From positions 1 through 10,333 of the forward strand of contig JAPKCP010000106.1 in the NCBI GenBank assembly GCA_028822885.1: DNA of 10,333 bases. Direction: 5' to 3'. This document shows, piece by piece, positions 1 to 6,348 of the stretch. The notes under the pieces are model-generated. The model made no database searches and had not been told where the DNA came from. It worked only from the letters and a program-made list of their open reading frames with translations. Position 1 is the first letter of the stretch. Each line of letters opens with the position of its first letter. A program made the position numbers and the translations under genes. The DNA is from Yoonia sp. (GTDB taxonomy: Bacteria; Pseudomonadota; Alphaproteobacteria; Rhodobacterales; Rhodobacteraceae).

Positions 1-659
1 CGTATCGCATTTCAATGAAGCTCGCTTCGCGTGAAATGTCAGAGCAGATTTTGCGGGAGATCTTTGACGAAGCTTATGTGGATGATGGGGTCTTGACTGC
101 AGCGGCACGTGCAGACCTTGTTGCGATTTTTGATCGCGACCCAGCATGCCACCGGCTGATCCAGCCCTTGCTATTCTTTAAAGGCTTCCAAGCGGTGCAG
201 GCTTATCGCCTTGGTCACTGGCTCTGGAATGCTGGCCGTAAAGATCTCGCATATTTTGTACAGATGCGTGTCTCTGAGATCTTTGGGGTTGATATCCACC
301 CTGCAGCGCGGATTGGCAAAGGCATCATGATCGACCACGCACACTCAATCGTTGTGGGTGAAACGGCCGTTGTTGGCGACAATGTCTCAATGCTGCACTC
401 TGTGACCCTTGGTGGGACTGGTAAAGAAGACGATGACCGTCACCCAAAAATTGAAGATGGTGTATTGATTGGCGCGGGTGCAAAGGTCCTTGGCAATATC
501 ACGATTGGTCATTGTAGCCGGATCGCTGCGGGCTCTGTTGTCCTAGAAGCCGTGCCACCGATGAAGACAGTTGCAGGGGTACCCGCACGGATTGTTGGCG
601 AAAGCGGATGTTCACAGCCATCGATAACTATGGATCATCTTTTTAACTCGATAGGTTAG
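1..659 (+). CDS. cysE: Serine O-acetyltransferase, C-terminal ~218 residues (5' end outside window)
   Basis: Transfers an acetyl group from acetyl-CoA to L-serine, giving O-acetylserine, the committed step of cysteine synthesis in the cytoplasm. The frame is open from base 3 to the first base of the window, and the residues before the first ATG (YRIS, bases 3-14) continue the family pattern, so the ATG at 15 is an internal methionine and the gene is cut by the window edge. About 50-60 N-terminal residues are missing compared with ~270-residue homologues. Visible parts are the end of the helical domain, then the left-handed beta-helix of hexapeptide repeats. The DHA histidine (codon 336-338) and the DRHPKI histidine (codon 441-443) match the catalytic His158 and His193 of E. 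coli CysE. The conserved VTLGGTG and AGVPARIVG motifs follow. The protein ends NSIG, so it lacks the terminal Ile that E. coli CysE inserts into CysK. The gene faces the PDH operon and shares a terminator with it. Confidence 0.95.
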   Translation, partial: YRISMKLASREMSEQILREIFDEAYVDDGVLTAAARADLVAIFDRDPACHRLIQPLLFFKGFQAVQAYRLGHWLWNAGRKDLAYFVQMRVSEIFGVDIHPAARIGKGIMIDHAHSIVVGETAVVGDNVSMLHSVTLGGTGKEDDDRHPKIEDGVLIGAGAKVLGNITIGHCSRIAAGSVVLEAVPPMKTVAGVPARIVGESGCSQPSITMDHLFNSIG

Positions 660-751
660 CAACGTGCTCTCCCGGCGTCTTTGGTTCTCTCCAAATCCCC
701 GCCGGAGGCACCCGTCCTAAGCGGTATAGACGAACCTATATTCTAAAACGC

Positions 752-783
752 AAAACGCCGGGCTTATCACCCGGCGTTTTTTT
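752..783. terminator. Bidirectional intrinsic terminator between cysE and pdhC
   Basis: A perfect 11-bp stem (752-762 with 770-780, arm AAAACGCCGGG) encloses a 7-nt loop. On the + strand the stem runs into seven T residues (777-783), ending cysE transcripts. On the - strand the A-rich foot (752-755) supplies U residues, followed by another T-rich stretch, ending the pdh transcript 15 nt after the pdhC stop. The position between convergent genes fits use in both directions. Confidence 0.9.
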
Positions 784-797
784 GTCTTAACGCTGAT

Positions 798-2108
798 TTA
801 CGCGAGCATCGTCATTGGGTTTTCAAGGTTGTCCTTGATGGCATTCAGAAGGTTCGCACCCATGGCCCCGTCAATCACACGGTGATCAACGCTCAGCGTT
901 GTGGACATTACAGTCCCGACTGTCAGTTCACCATCTGCGCCAACGATTGGCTTTTTGGTGCCGGCACCAACGGCCAGAATAGCGGCATGTGGCGGGTTGA
1001 TGATCGCGTCAAAGTTATCAATCCCAAACATCCCAAGGTTCGAGATTGCGAATGACCCACCGCTGTATTCATGCGGGGCCAGCTTGCGATCACGCGCGCG
1101 GCTGGCGAGGTCTTTCATCTCAGCAGAGAGGGCGGACAGAGACTTCATTTCCGCGTCCTTCAAAACTGGGGTAAACAATCCACCTTCAATGGCCACAGCC
1201 ACGGCAACATCTGACTTTTCAAACTGCAGCGTGCGATCACCAGCCCAGACGGCATTGGCCTCTGGAACTTGCTGCAACGCCAAAGCACAGGCTTTGATGA
1301 TGAAATCATTGACCGATAGCTTCACGCCGCGCGGCTCAAGCTGCTTGTTCAACTGGCTGCGGAACTTCAAGAGTGCATCCAAGTTGATGTCGCGACGCAG
1401 GTAAAAATGCGGCACTGTCTGCTTGGCCTCAGTGAGGCGGGCAGCAATAATTTTGCGCATCCCATTCAGCGCAATTTCTTCGTAAGGGCGATCCGCATAA
1501 GTTTTCAGAACGGCCTCAGTGCTTGGACCAGTGGCCATCGCAGCGGCAGGTGCAGCAGCCTTTTCAGCTGGTGCAGCGGCGGCAGCAGCAGGTTTGGCAC
1601 TCGGTTTTGCAGTCTCAACGTCCGCTTTGACGATGCGGCCATGTGGGCCAGAGCCTGAGATCGCAGCGAGATCAATCCCTTTGTCAGCCGCAATGCGTCG
1701 TGCCAACGGAGTGGCAAAAACCCGGGTGCCGTCTTTGACTGGCGCTGCAGGTGCGGCCATGACTTTTTCTGAGCCCCCAGCTGGGGCCGCTTCCGCTGAC
1801 GCTGCAGTCGGTGTCACCGGTGCTGCTTTTGGTGCAGGTGCGGCACCGATGTCCGAAACACTTTCGCCTTCCTCAAGTAGCACTGCGATCACAGCGTTGA
1901 CCTTCACGCCCTCAGTACCCTCTGCGATCACAATTTTGCCAATGATGCCTTCGTCGACGGCTTCAAATTCCATCGTGGCTTTATCGGTCTCAATCTCGGC
2001 CATCACATCGCCGGACGACACCGTATCACCCTCTTTGACAAGCCATTTGGCAAGTGTTCCTTCTTCCATCGTAGGCGACAGGGCGGGCATCAGGATTTCA
2101 ATTGGCAT
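798..2108 (-). CDS. pdhC: Pyruvate dehydrogenase E2, dihydrolipoamide acetyltransferase
   Basis: Core subunit of the pyruvate dehydrogenase complex. It takes the acetyl group formed by E1 on its swinging lipoyl arm and passes it to CoA. The 436 residues show a single lipoyl domain (about 1-80, with the lipoylated Lys43 in ETDKA), an Ala/Pro-rich linker (about 85-125), a peripheral subunit-binding domain (about 130-166, TPLARRIA...GRIVKADVE), a second Ala/Pro linker (167-200), and the acetyltransferase domain (about 205-436). The active-site motif DHRVIDG carries His409 and Asp413. The start ATG has GGAG at 2121-2118 with a 9-nt spacer. It is the last gene of the pdhA-pdhB-small ORF-pdhC operon, 14 nt after the small gene, and is followed directly by a terminator. 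No E3 gene follows it. The lipoyl domain is almost identical to that of PdhB. Confidence 0.97.
   Translation of the reverse strand: MPIEILMPALSPTMEEGTLAKWLVKEGDTVSSGDVMAEIETDKATMEFEAVDEGIIGKIVIAEGTEGVKVNAVIAVLLEEGESVSDIGAAPAPKAAPVTPTAASAEAAPAGGSEKVMAAPAAPVKDGTRVFATPLARRIAADKGIDLAAISGSGPHGRIVKADVETAKPSAKPAAAAAAPAEKAAAPAAAMATGPSTEAVLKTYADRPYEEIALNGMRKIIAARLTEAKQTVPHFYLRRDINLDALLKFRSQLNKQLEPRGVKLSVNDFIIKACALALQQVPEANAVWAGDRTLQFEKSDVAVAVAIEGGLFTPVLKDAEMKSLSALSAEMKDLASRARDRKLAPHEYSGGSFAISNLGMFGIDNFDAIINPPHAAILAVGAGTKKPIVGADGELTVGTVMSTTLSVDHRVIDGAMGANLLNAIKDNLENPMTMLA
1857..2108 (-). repeat. Lipoyl-domain coding repeat, second copy at 3544-3795
   Basis: The first 84 codons of pdhC (1857-2108) and of pdhB (3544-3795) encode nearly the same lipoyl domain. 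The proteins differ at six positions (2, 31, 35, 76, 78 and 83), most of them conservative changes. The DNA copies differ at more sites, mainly in third codon positions, so they are an established intragenomic repeat, not a fresh copy. Both are in the same orientation, about 1.7 kb apart, and could support recombination or gene conversion. Confidence 0.85.
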
Positions 2109-2122
2109 AGAAAATGGCTCCG

Positions 2123-2434
2123 TTAATTTGCGGGCGCAGGAACGCTGGGTTCAAGGATTTCAGAGACGAAAGATTCCACCAACACCTCTTCCACTGCGAC
2201 GTAGGATTGATTGGGGTTTTGCTGCAAATGAGCGTCGGTGATTTGGCGTGTCAGTATTGCGATGGCAATTCCAATATCTGTCGGATCGCTCAAGCAGCCG
2301 GGAATAATCGTCACAATCGTTGAACAAGATTGCTGATTAATGGACAGACCATTCGGTGGGCAGGCAGGCGTTCCCGCACTGGCAGCATGTGCTGTCAGTA
2401 GCGCAAAACCTGCTATGCCCACCATATGGATCAC
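2123..2434 (-). CDS. Small secreted cysteine-containing protein of unknown function, inside the PDH operon
   Basis: I do not recognise a family for these 103 residues. The N-terminus looks like a Sec signal peptide: a hydrophobic run from about 4 to 15, then HAASA before Gly21, giving a likely cut after Ala20. No lipobox is present. The mature part has three cysteines (Cys25, Cys37, Cys47), all in its first 30 residues, then a chain rich in Ile, Gln and Glu ending in PAPAN. The start is GTG at 2434-2432, overlapping the pdhB TGA stop as GTGA, so it is probably translationally coupled; an AAGG about 10 nt upstream may help. An in-frame ATG at 2425 is the alternative start. The stop lies 14 nt before pdhC, and the pdhC ribosome binding site begins right after it. 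The tight packing between two PDH genes argues that it is real, but an exported product has no obvious role with a cytoplasmic complex. Confidence 0.75.
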   Translation of the reverse strand: MIHMVGIAGFALLTAHAASAGTPACPPNGLSINQQSCSTIVTIIPGCLSDPTDIGIAIAILTRQITDAHLQQNPNQSYVAVEEVLVESFVSEILEPSVPAPAN

Positions 2435-3795
2435 CGGTAAGTGACCTTTTTACATGCGTCCACAACTTCGTCAGAGGTCAGCAGCGCGTGCTTTTCAAGG
2501 CCAGCCGCATACGGCATTGGCACGTCCTTGCCCGTCAGGGTGATCACAGGGGCGTCAAGATAATCAAACGCTTCTTGCATGATCACACCGCTGATGTAGC
2601 CGCCGACGCTGCCTTGCGGCCAGCCTTCTTCGACGGTCACACAGCGGTTGGTCTTACGGACAGAAGCGAGAATCGTCTCTGTGTCCATTGGACGGATAGA
2701 GCGCAGGTTGATGACCTCAGCTTTGATCCCTTCTTCAGCAAGTTTATCTGCTGCGGCAAGCGCATACGTCACGCCAATCCCGAAGGTCACAATGGTGACA
2801 TCATCACCTGAGCGTTCGATTTTGGCCTTCCCAAACGGGATAGTGAAATCATCCAGAACGGGGACGTCAAACGCCTTGCCGTACATGATTTCGTTCTCAA
2901 GGAAGATCACAGGGTTGTTGTCGCGGATTGCAGTCTTGAGCAAACCTTTTGCATCAGCCGCAGAATACGGCATCACAACCTTGAGACCGGGAATCTGCAT
3001 ATACCAAGCCGCATAACACTGGGAATGCTGTGCCCCAACACGGGCAGCAGCACCGTTTGCGCCACGGAACACCATCGGTGCACCCATCTGACCGCCCGAC
3101 ATATAAAGCGTCTTGGCAGCAGAGTTGATAATTTGATCAATAGCCTGCATGGCGAAGTTAAACGTCATGAATTCCACAATCGGACGTAAATCTCCAAAGG
3201 CAGCACCGATCGCGATACCAGCAAAACCATGCTCTGTGATTGGGGTATCAATCACGCGCTTTGCGCCAAACTCGGCCAACATGCCTTGGGAAATCTTATA
3301 AGCACCTTCGTACTCAGCGACTTCTTCGCCCATCAAGAAGACGTTCTCGTCTTTGCGCATCTCTTCGGACATCGCATCACGCAAGGCTTCGCGGACGGTC
3401 GTCTTCTTCATCTCCGTGCCTTCGGGCCAATCAGGTGATTGATCCACAACGGCGGCAACAGGAACTGAGGTTGATGCGACAATGGCTGGTGCCGCGACTT
3501 CTTCTACAACGGCAGCGGCGGCTGGTGCAGCGCCTGCTTCTGGGACCGCTTCGCCTTCTTCAACTAAGATCGCGATGACGGCGTTCACTTTTACGCCTTC
3601 GGTGCCTTCTGCAATCACGATTTTACCGATGATGCCTTCGTCGACCGCTTCAAATTCCATTGTGGCTTTGTCAGTTTCAATCTCGGCCATGATATCGCCA
3701 GATGCAACGGTGTCGCCTTCTTTAACCAACCATTTGGCCAGCGTGCCTTCTTCCATTGTCGGGGACAGGGCAGGCATGAGAATTTCGATAGCCAT
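2431..3795 (-). CDS. pdhB: Pyruvate dehydrogenase E1 beta subunit with N-terminal lipoyl domain
   Basis: Beta subunit of the thiamine-diphosphate E1 component, which decarboxylates pyruvate and reductively acetylates lipoyl groups. The 454 residues start with a lipoyl domain (about 1-80, Lys43 in ETDKA) and an Ala/Val/Pro linker (about 85-125), an extension found in alphaproteobacterial PdhB but not in mitochondrial or Gram-positive E1-beta. The transketolase-like pyrimidine-binding domain (about 130-305) holds the GEE pair (157-158), which contains the expected ThDP-activating Glu, and a QHSQ motif (His257). The C-terminal transketolase domain follows (VINLRSIRPMD, VEEGWPQGSVG). The start is the ATG at 3795-3793, which overlaps the pdhA stop as TAATG and has GAGGAG at 3809-3804 with an 8-nt spacer. 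A longer reading with 11 extra residues would lie inside pdhA and was rejected. Confidence 0.97.
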   Translation of the reverse strand: MAIEILMPALSPTMEEGTLAKWLVKEGDTVASGDIMAEIETDKATMEFEAVDEGIIGKIVIAEGTEGVKVNAVIAILVEEGEAVPEAGAAPAAAAVVEEVAAPAIVASTSVPVAAVVDQSPDWPEGTEMKKTTVREALRDAMSEEMRKDENVFLMGEEVAEYEGAYKISQGMLAEFGAKRVIDTPITEHGFAGIAIGAAFGDLRPIVEFMTFNFAMQAIDQIINSAAKTLYMSGGQMGAPMVFRGANGAAARVGAQHSQCYAAWYMQIPGLKVVMPYSAADAKGLLKTAIRDNNPVIFLENEIMYGKAFDVPVLDDFTIPFGKAKIERSGDDVTIVTFGIGVTYALAAADKLAEEGIKAEVINLRSIRPMDTETILASVRKTNRCVTVEEGWPQGSVGGYISGVIMQEAFDYLDAPVITLTGKDVPMPYAAGLEKHALLTSDEVVDACKKVTYR

Positions 3796-4796
3796 TACGC
3801 TGTCTCCTCGTTGTAGATATCTGTCCAAAGTTCTTCCAGAGCGGGCTCTGGGCTTTCCTTGGCGAATTCAGCGGCTGCGTTCACGACGGCCTTGATGTCC
3901 TTGTCGATCGCCTTCAGTTCATCCTCGGATGCGTGCTTGCCTTTCAGCAGGGCATCGCGAATTTGTTCAATTGGATCACGCTCATCGCGCATTTTTTGAA
4001 CTTCTTCGCGCGTCCGGTACTTTGCAGGGTCCGACATTGAATGGCCACGGTAGCGGTAGGTTTTCACCTCGAGGATGTATGGACCTTTGCCAGCGCGGCA
4101 GTGGGCCACAGCCCGTTCGCCGGCTTCTTTGACCTTGATCACGTCCATGCCGTCAACTTCTTCACCCGGAATACCGTAAGCAGCGCCGCGTTCCCATAGC
4201 GATGGGGATTTGGTGGATCGCTGCACTGATGTACCCATGGCGTATTGGTTGTTCTCAATGACAAACACGACCGGAAGATCCCAAAGTTCGGCCATGTTGT
4301 AGGTCTCGTAGACCTGACCTTGGTTCGCCGCACCATCACCAAAGTAGGCAAAGGTTACATTATCATTGCCTTTGTATTTGTCTGAGAACGCGAGACCAGC
4401 ACCCAGCGGCACTTGCGCGGCAACGATCCCGTGGCCACCATAGAAATGCTTCTCTTTCGAGAACATGTGCATCGAGCCGCCTTTGCCTTTAGAAAAACCA
4501 CCCTCGCGGCCAGTCAATTCGGCCATGATGCCTCTTGGGTCCATGCCACATGCTAACATATGACCGTGGTCGCGATAGGACGTCACACGTTTGTCACCGT
4601 CTTTGGTTGCGGCCTCAAGGCCCACAACAACGGCTTCTTGACCGATATAAAGGTGGCAGAAACCACCGATCAGGCCCATGCCATAAAGCTGGCCCGCCTT
4701 TTCCTCAAACCGCCGGATCAGCAGCATTTCCCGGTAATGTCCCAGCAATTCTTCGGCTGAAACGTTTGACTTCGCGGCGGCCTTCTTCGGCGGCAT
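3795..4796 (-). CDS. pdhA: Pyruvate dehydrogenase E1 alpha subunit
   Basis: Alpha subunit of the E1 heterotetramer. It binds the diphosphate end of ThDP and, with PdhB, decarboxylates pyruvate. The 333 residues are the usual length of the short alphaproteobacterial form. The ThDP/Mg motif is clear: GDG at 153-155, then ENN at 181-183 about 28 residues later. The flexible loop YRYRGHSMSDP (about 248-257) corresponds to the phosphorylation loop of mitochondrial E1-alpha. The first ~10 residues are basic and Ala/Lys-rich. The ATG has a strong GGAGG at 4808-4804 with a 7-nt spacer. It is the first gene of the operon and overlaps pdhB by one base. The upstream 153 bp hold a long palindrome, a hairpin and a Crp/Fnr-type box, so the operon is probably controlled there. 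Confidence 0.97.
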   Translation of the reverse strand: MPPKKAAAKSNVSAEELLGHYREMLLIRRFEEKAGQLYGMGLIGGFCHLYIGQEAVVVGLEAATKDGDKRVTSYRDHGHMLACGMDPRGIMAELTGREGGFSKGKGGSMHMFSKEKHFYGGHGIVAAQVPLGAGLAFSDKYKGNDNVTFAYFGDGAANQGQVYETYNMAELWDLPVVFVIENNQYAMGTSVQRSTKSPSLWERGAAYGIPGEEVDGMDVIKVKEAGERAVAHCRAGKGPYILEVKTYRYRGHSMSDPAKYRTREEVQKMRDERDPIEQIRDALLKGKHASEDELKAIDKDIKAVVNAAAEFAKESPEPALEELWTDIYNEETA

Positions 4797-4820
4797 GGGC
4801 GGTCCTCCATCAAATTCTAA

Positions 4821-4844
4821 AGATAGTTTAGTGTTAAACTATCT
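4821..4844. promoter_or_regulatory. Perfect 10+10-bp palindrome in the pdhA leader, candidate operator
   Basis: The left arm AGATAGTTTA (4821-4830) is followed by a 4-bp spacer (gtgt) and its exact reverse complement (4835-4844). It sits 12 bp upstream of the pdhA GGAGG. The arms are AT-rich, so this is more like the binding site of a dimeric helix-turn-helix repressor than an RNA terminator; on the pdh strand no U-run follows. The length and symmetry resemble MarR- or GntR-type sites, but I cannot name the regulator. Confidence 0.6.
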
Positions 4845-4887
4845 CTTAAAGCAAAACACATGACGTTGCGAGATGCAAATGGCATGT

Positions 4888-4912
4888 CACCTATTTGCTA
4901 ACAGCATAGGTG
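4888..4912. other. Inverted repeat between ftsB and pdhA
   Basis: CACCTAT (4888-4894) pairs with ATAGGTG (4906-4912). Inside it GCT (4897-4899) pairs with AGC (4903-4905) around a 3-nt loop, leaving a 2-nt bulge on one side. The result is a 10-bp imperfect stem. No T-run follows on either strand, so it is not a typical intrinsic terminator for ftsB. It lies between the Fnr-like box and the pdhA palindrome, near where the pdhA transcript could start, and may be a protein-binding site or leader hairpin. Confidence 0.4.
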
Positions 4913-4922
4913 CTTTCTGCCT

Positions 4923-4936
4923 TTGACATGGGTCAA
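4923..4936. promoter_or_regulatory. Candidate Crp/Fnr-family binding site upstream of pdhA
   Basis: The 14 bp read TTGAC, four spacer bases, GTCAA: a perfect 5-bp inverted repeat of the FNR/FnrL/Dnr form (FNR consensus TTGAT-N4-ATCAA). Its centre is about 133 bp upstream of the pdhA start codon and 14-27 bp beyond the ftsB stop. If it acts as a class II site at -41.5, the pdhA transcript would start near 4888. The match is seen; binding and direction of control are inferred. Confidence 0.45.
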
Positions 4937-4949
4937 GATAAGGACGGTA

Positions 4950-5249
4950 TTAACGAATGATGATTTCGTCTGATCGGATCATGCCAAGCACGTCGCGGGC
5001 CTGCTCATCCAACAGGTCAAGATCAAGGAATGTATCAGACAATCTGCGCGTCAGGTTTTCCATACGTGCCATTTCAGCGTTTAGGGTCGCGAGCTCTTGG
5101 GAAAGCGCGCGACCCTCTGCTTTGACTTCCGCACGTTTGAACACCCCGTAATCACCCTGCACAGCGGCAAAGGTGAAATACAGACCCATGGCCAAAAGCC
5201 CTAGGAAGGAAAGGAGTGTGCCCATTGCTGGGCGGCTAGGTTTTCGCAT
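4950..5249 (-). CDS. ftsB: FtsB/DivIC-type septum formation initiator protein
   Basis: Small bitopic division protein, expected to work with FtsL and FtsQ in the divisome. The 99 residues show a short basic cytoplasmic tail (MRKPSRP), one transmembrane helix (about 11-31), a GDYGVFKR segment right after it, then a heptad-like coiled coil (about 38-75, AEVKAEGRALSQELATL...) and a short C-terminal region. This is the usual build and length of alphaproteobacterial FtsB-like proteins. The start is the ATG at 5249-5247 with GAGG at 5258-5255 and a 5-nt spacer. An upstream in-frame ATG at 5300 would add 17 residues but has no ribosome binding site. The gene is oriented with pdhA, 153 bp upstream, with no clear terminator between, so some read-through into the PDH operon is possible. 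Confidence 0.85.
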   Translation of the reverse strand: MRKPSRPAMGTLLSFLGLLAMGLYFTFAAVQGDYGVFKRAEVKAEGRALSQELATLNAEMARMENLTRRLSDTFLDLDLLDEQARDVLGMIRSDEIIIR

Positions 5250-5344
5250 CAGTGCCTCAAAATGCCGTCTTCTGTGGACGATCTGAGGGTAGATTCGCAT
5301 ATATGATTCGGTTTGTGAATCCTAAAACGCACAGAAATCCAAAA

Positions 5345-5373
5345 AATATCGAAGATACTTTGATGCTAGCCAA
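5345..5373 (-). promoter_or_regulatory. Candidate sigma-70-type promoter for ftsB
   Basis: On the - strand TTGGCT (5373-5368) and GATATT (5350-5345) are separated by 17 bp, each matching four of six consensus bases. It begins immediately after the fda terminator stem and would give a leader of roughly 90 nt before the ftsB start. Alphaproteobacterial promoters are loosely conserved, so this is only a candidate. Confidence 0.3.
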
Positions 5374-5406
5374 GCGCCCCTGCTGTTTTTTATGAAACAG
5401 GGGCGC
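5374..5406 (-). terminator. Hairpin terminator after fda
   Basis: A perfect GC-rich 9-bp stem (5398-5406 with 5374-5382, arm GCGCCCCTG) encloses a 15-nt loop. An alternative pairing extends the stem with TGTTT/AAACA after a 3-nt bulge. It lies 11 nt past the fda stop. On the - strand only TTGG follows the stem, so the U-tract is weak and termination may be partial. Confidence 0.6.
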
Positions 5407-5416
5407 GGATAACAGA

Positions 5417-6310
5417 TTAGCCCGCGACAGAGGCTGCGTAGATCGAGTCGATTGTCGCTGACAACTTTGTGTTGAAGGCGTCATCATCTTGTTGCGCAGA
5501 AAGACCTTCGGTCAATGCGCGTGAAAAGCTCGCGATGACACCAGCGTTCTGGGCCAAACGGATGTTGGCTTCATCGCGATCATAGCCGCCGGACAATGCC
5601 ACTATGCGCATCACTTTAGGATGATCCACAAGGGATGCATACTGGTTCGCGGTCTCAGGCAACGTCAGCTTGAGCATGATTTGCTGGCCATCGGGCAGGG
5701 CGTCAAGATGCTTGGTGATCTCAGCCAACAGCAAATCTTCAGCAGCCGCTTTGTCAGCGATCGTGATTGTCACTTCCGGCTCTAGGATTGGCATCAGACC
5801 TTGGGCCAAGATTTGTTTGCCAATCTCAAACTGTTGGGCGACGATTGCAGCAATACCAGCTTGGTTCGCTTCAGAAATGACGGAGCGCATCTTGGTACCG
5901 AACATGCCAGCGTCGTTGGCGCGGGTCAAAAGCTCATCAAGACCGTCCATCGGCTTCATCAATTGCACACCGTCGTGCAGATCGCGCAGGCCCTTATCGA
6001 CCTTCAGGAACGGCACAACACCGTGGTCGTTCCACAGTGTCTGTGCGGCAGGTTTGCCATCAATCTGGCGGTCCATGGTCATTTCAAACAGGATGGCGCC
6101 AACAACTTTGTCGCCAGTGAATGACGGCGCGTTCACAATCCGGGACCGCATGTCGTGGATCAGCGCATACATTTCATCGTCGTTAGCGTAAGCGCTTTCC
6201 TCGACACCGTACAAGCGCAGCGCCTTCGGGGTTGATCCGCCACTCTGATCCAATGCGGCGATAAAGCCTTTACCGGCCCGGACTTGATCCATCTGCGCTT
6301 GGTTTGTCAT
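5417..6310 (-). CDS. fda: Fructose-bisphosphate aldolase, class I (bacterial, ~296-residue type)
   Basis: Cleaves fructose 1,6-bisphosphate to dihydroxyacetone phosphate and glyceraldehyde 3-phosphate through a Schiff base, without metal. The 297 residues align along their length with the Staphylococcus-type class I enzyme (296 residues). Expected active-site residues are present: Asp21 in ALDQSGGSTPK, Lys103 in PFLKVDKG, Lys140 in FGTKMR, Glu177 in EPEV, and the Schiff-base Lys214 in MLKLTLP, matching Asp33, Lys107, Lys146, Glu187 and Lys229 of rabbit aldolase. The VALSGGYDRDEAN and ASFSRAL motifs support phosphate binding. The start is the ATG at 6310, with GAGTGGA at 6324-6318 and a 7-nt spacer; an upstream GTG would consume that site. 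The gene lies 122 bp after pgk, same strand, and may be partly cotranscribed with it. Confidence 0.95.
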   Translation of the reverse strand: MTNQAQMDQVRAGKGFIAALDQSGGSTPKALRLYGVEESAYANDDEMYALIHDMRSRIVNAPSFTGDKVVGAILFEMTMDRQIDGKPAAQTLWNDHGVVPFLKVDKGLRDLHDGVQLMKPMDGLDELLTRANDAGMFGTKMRSVISEANQAGIAAIVAQQFEIGKQILAQGLMPILEPEVTITIADKAAAEDLLLAEITKHLDALPDGQQIMLKLTLPETANQYASLVDHPKVMRIVALSGGYDRDEANIRLAQNAGVIASFSRALTEGLSAQQDDDAFNTKLSATIDSIYAASVAG

Positions 6311-6348
6311 GCGTAAATCCACTCAAAATTGCTTGTGTTTAGACAGGG

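Noticed and set aside
15..659. cysE as a complete 214-residue gene starting at the ATG at 15
   Set aside because: The frame is open to the window edge, the residues before the ATG fit the family, no ribosome binding site is visible, and homologues are 50-60 residues longer at the N-terminus.
672..705. CCGGCG/CGCCGG inverted repeat after cysE as a second terminator
   Set aside because: The arms are only 6 bp with a 22-nt loop and no T-run. The far stronger hairpin at 752-780 explains termination.
1519..2241. Ala-rich 240-residue open frame on the + strand
   Set aside because: It is antisense to the Ala/Pro linkers and lipoyl domain of pdhC. A similar frame appears opposite the pdhB lipoyl domain, showing that it reflects codon bias.
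3796..3828. Eleven-residue N-terminal extension of pdhB
   Set aside because: The extension lies entirely inside pdhA. The ATG at 3795 has a strong ribosome binding site and begins the lipoyl domain exactly as in pdhC.
5250..5487. 76-residue open frame on the - strand overlapping the end of fda
   Set aside because: It reads the wrong frame of the fda 3' end and the terminator hairpin, and shows no recognisable features.
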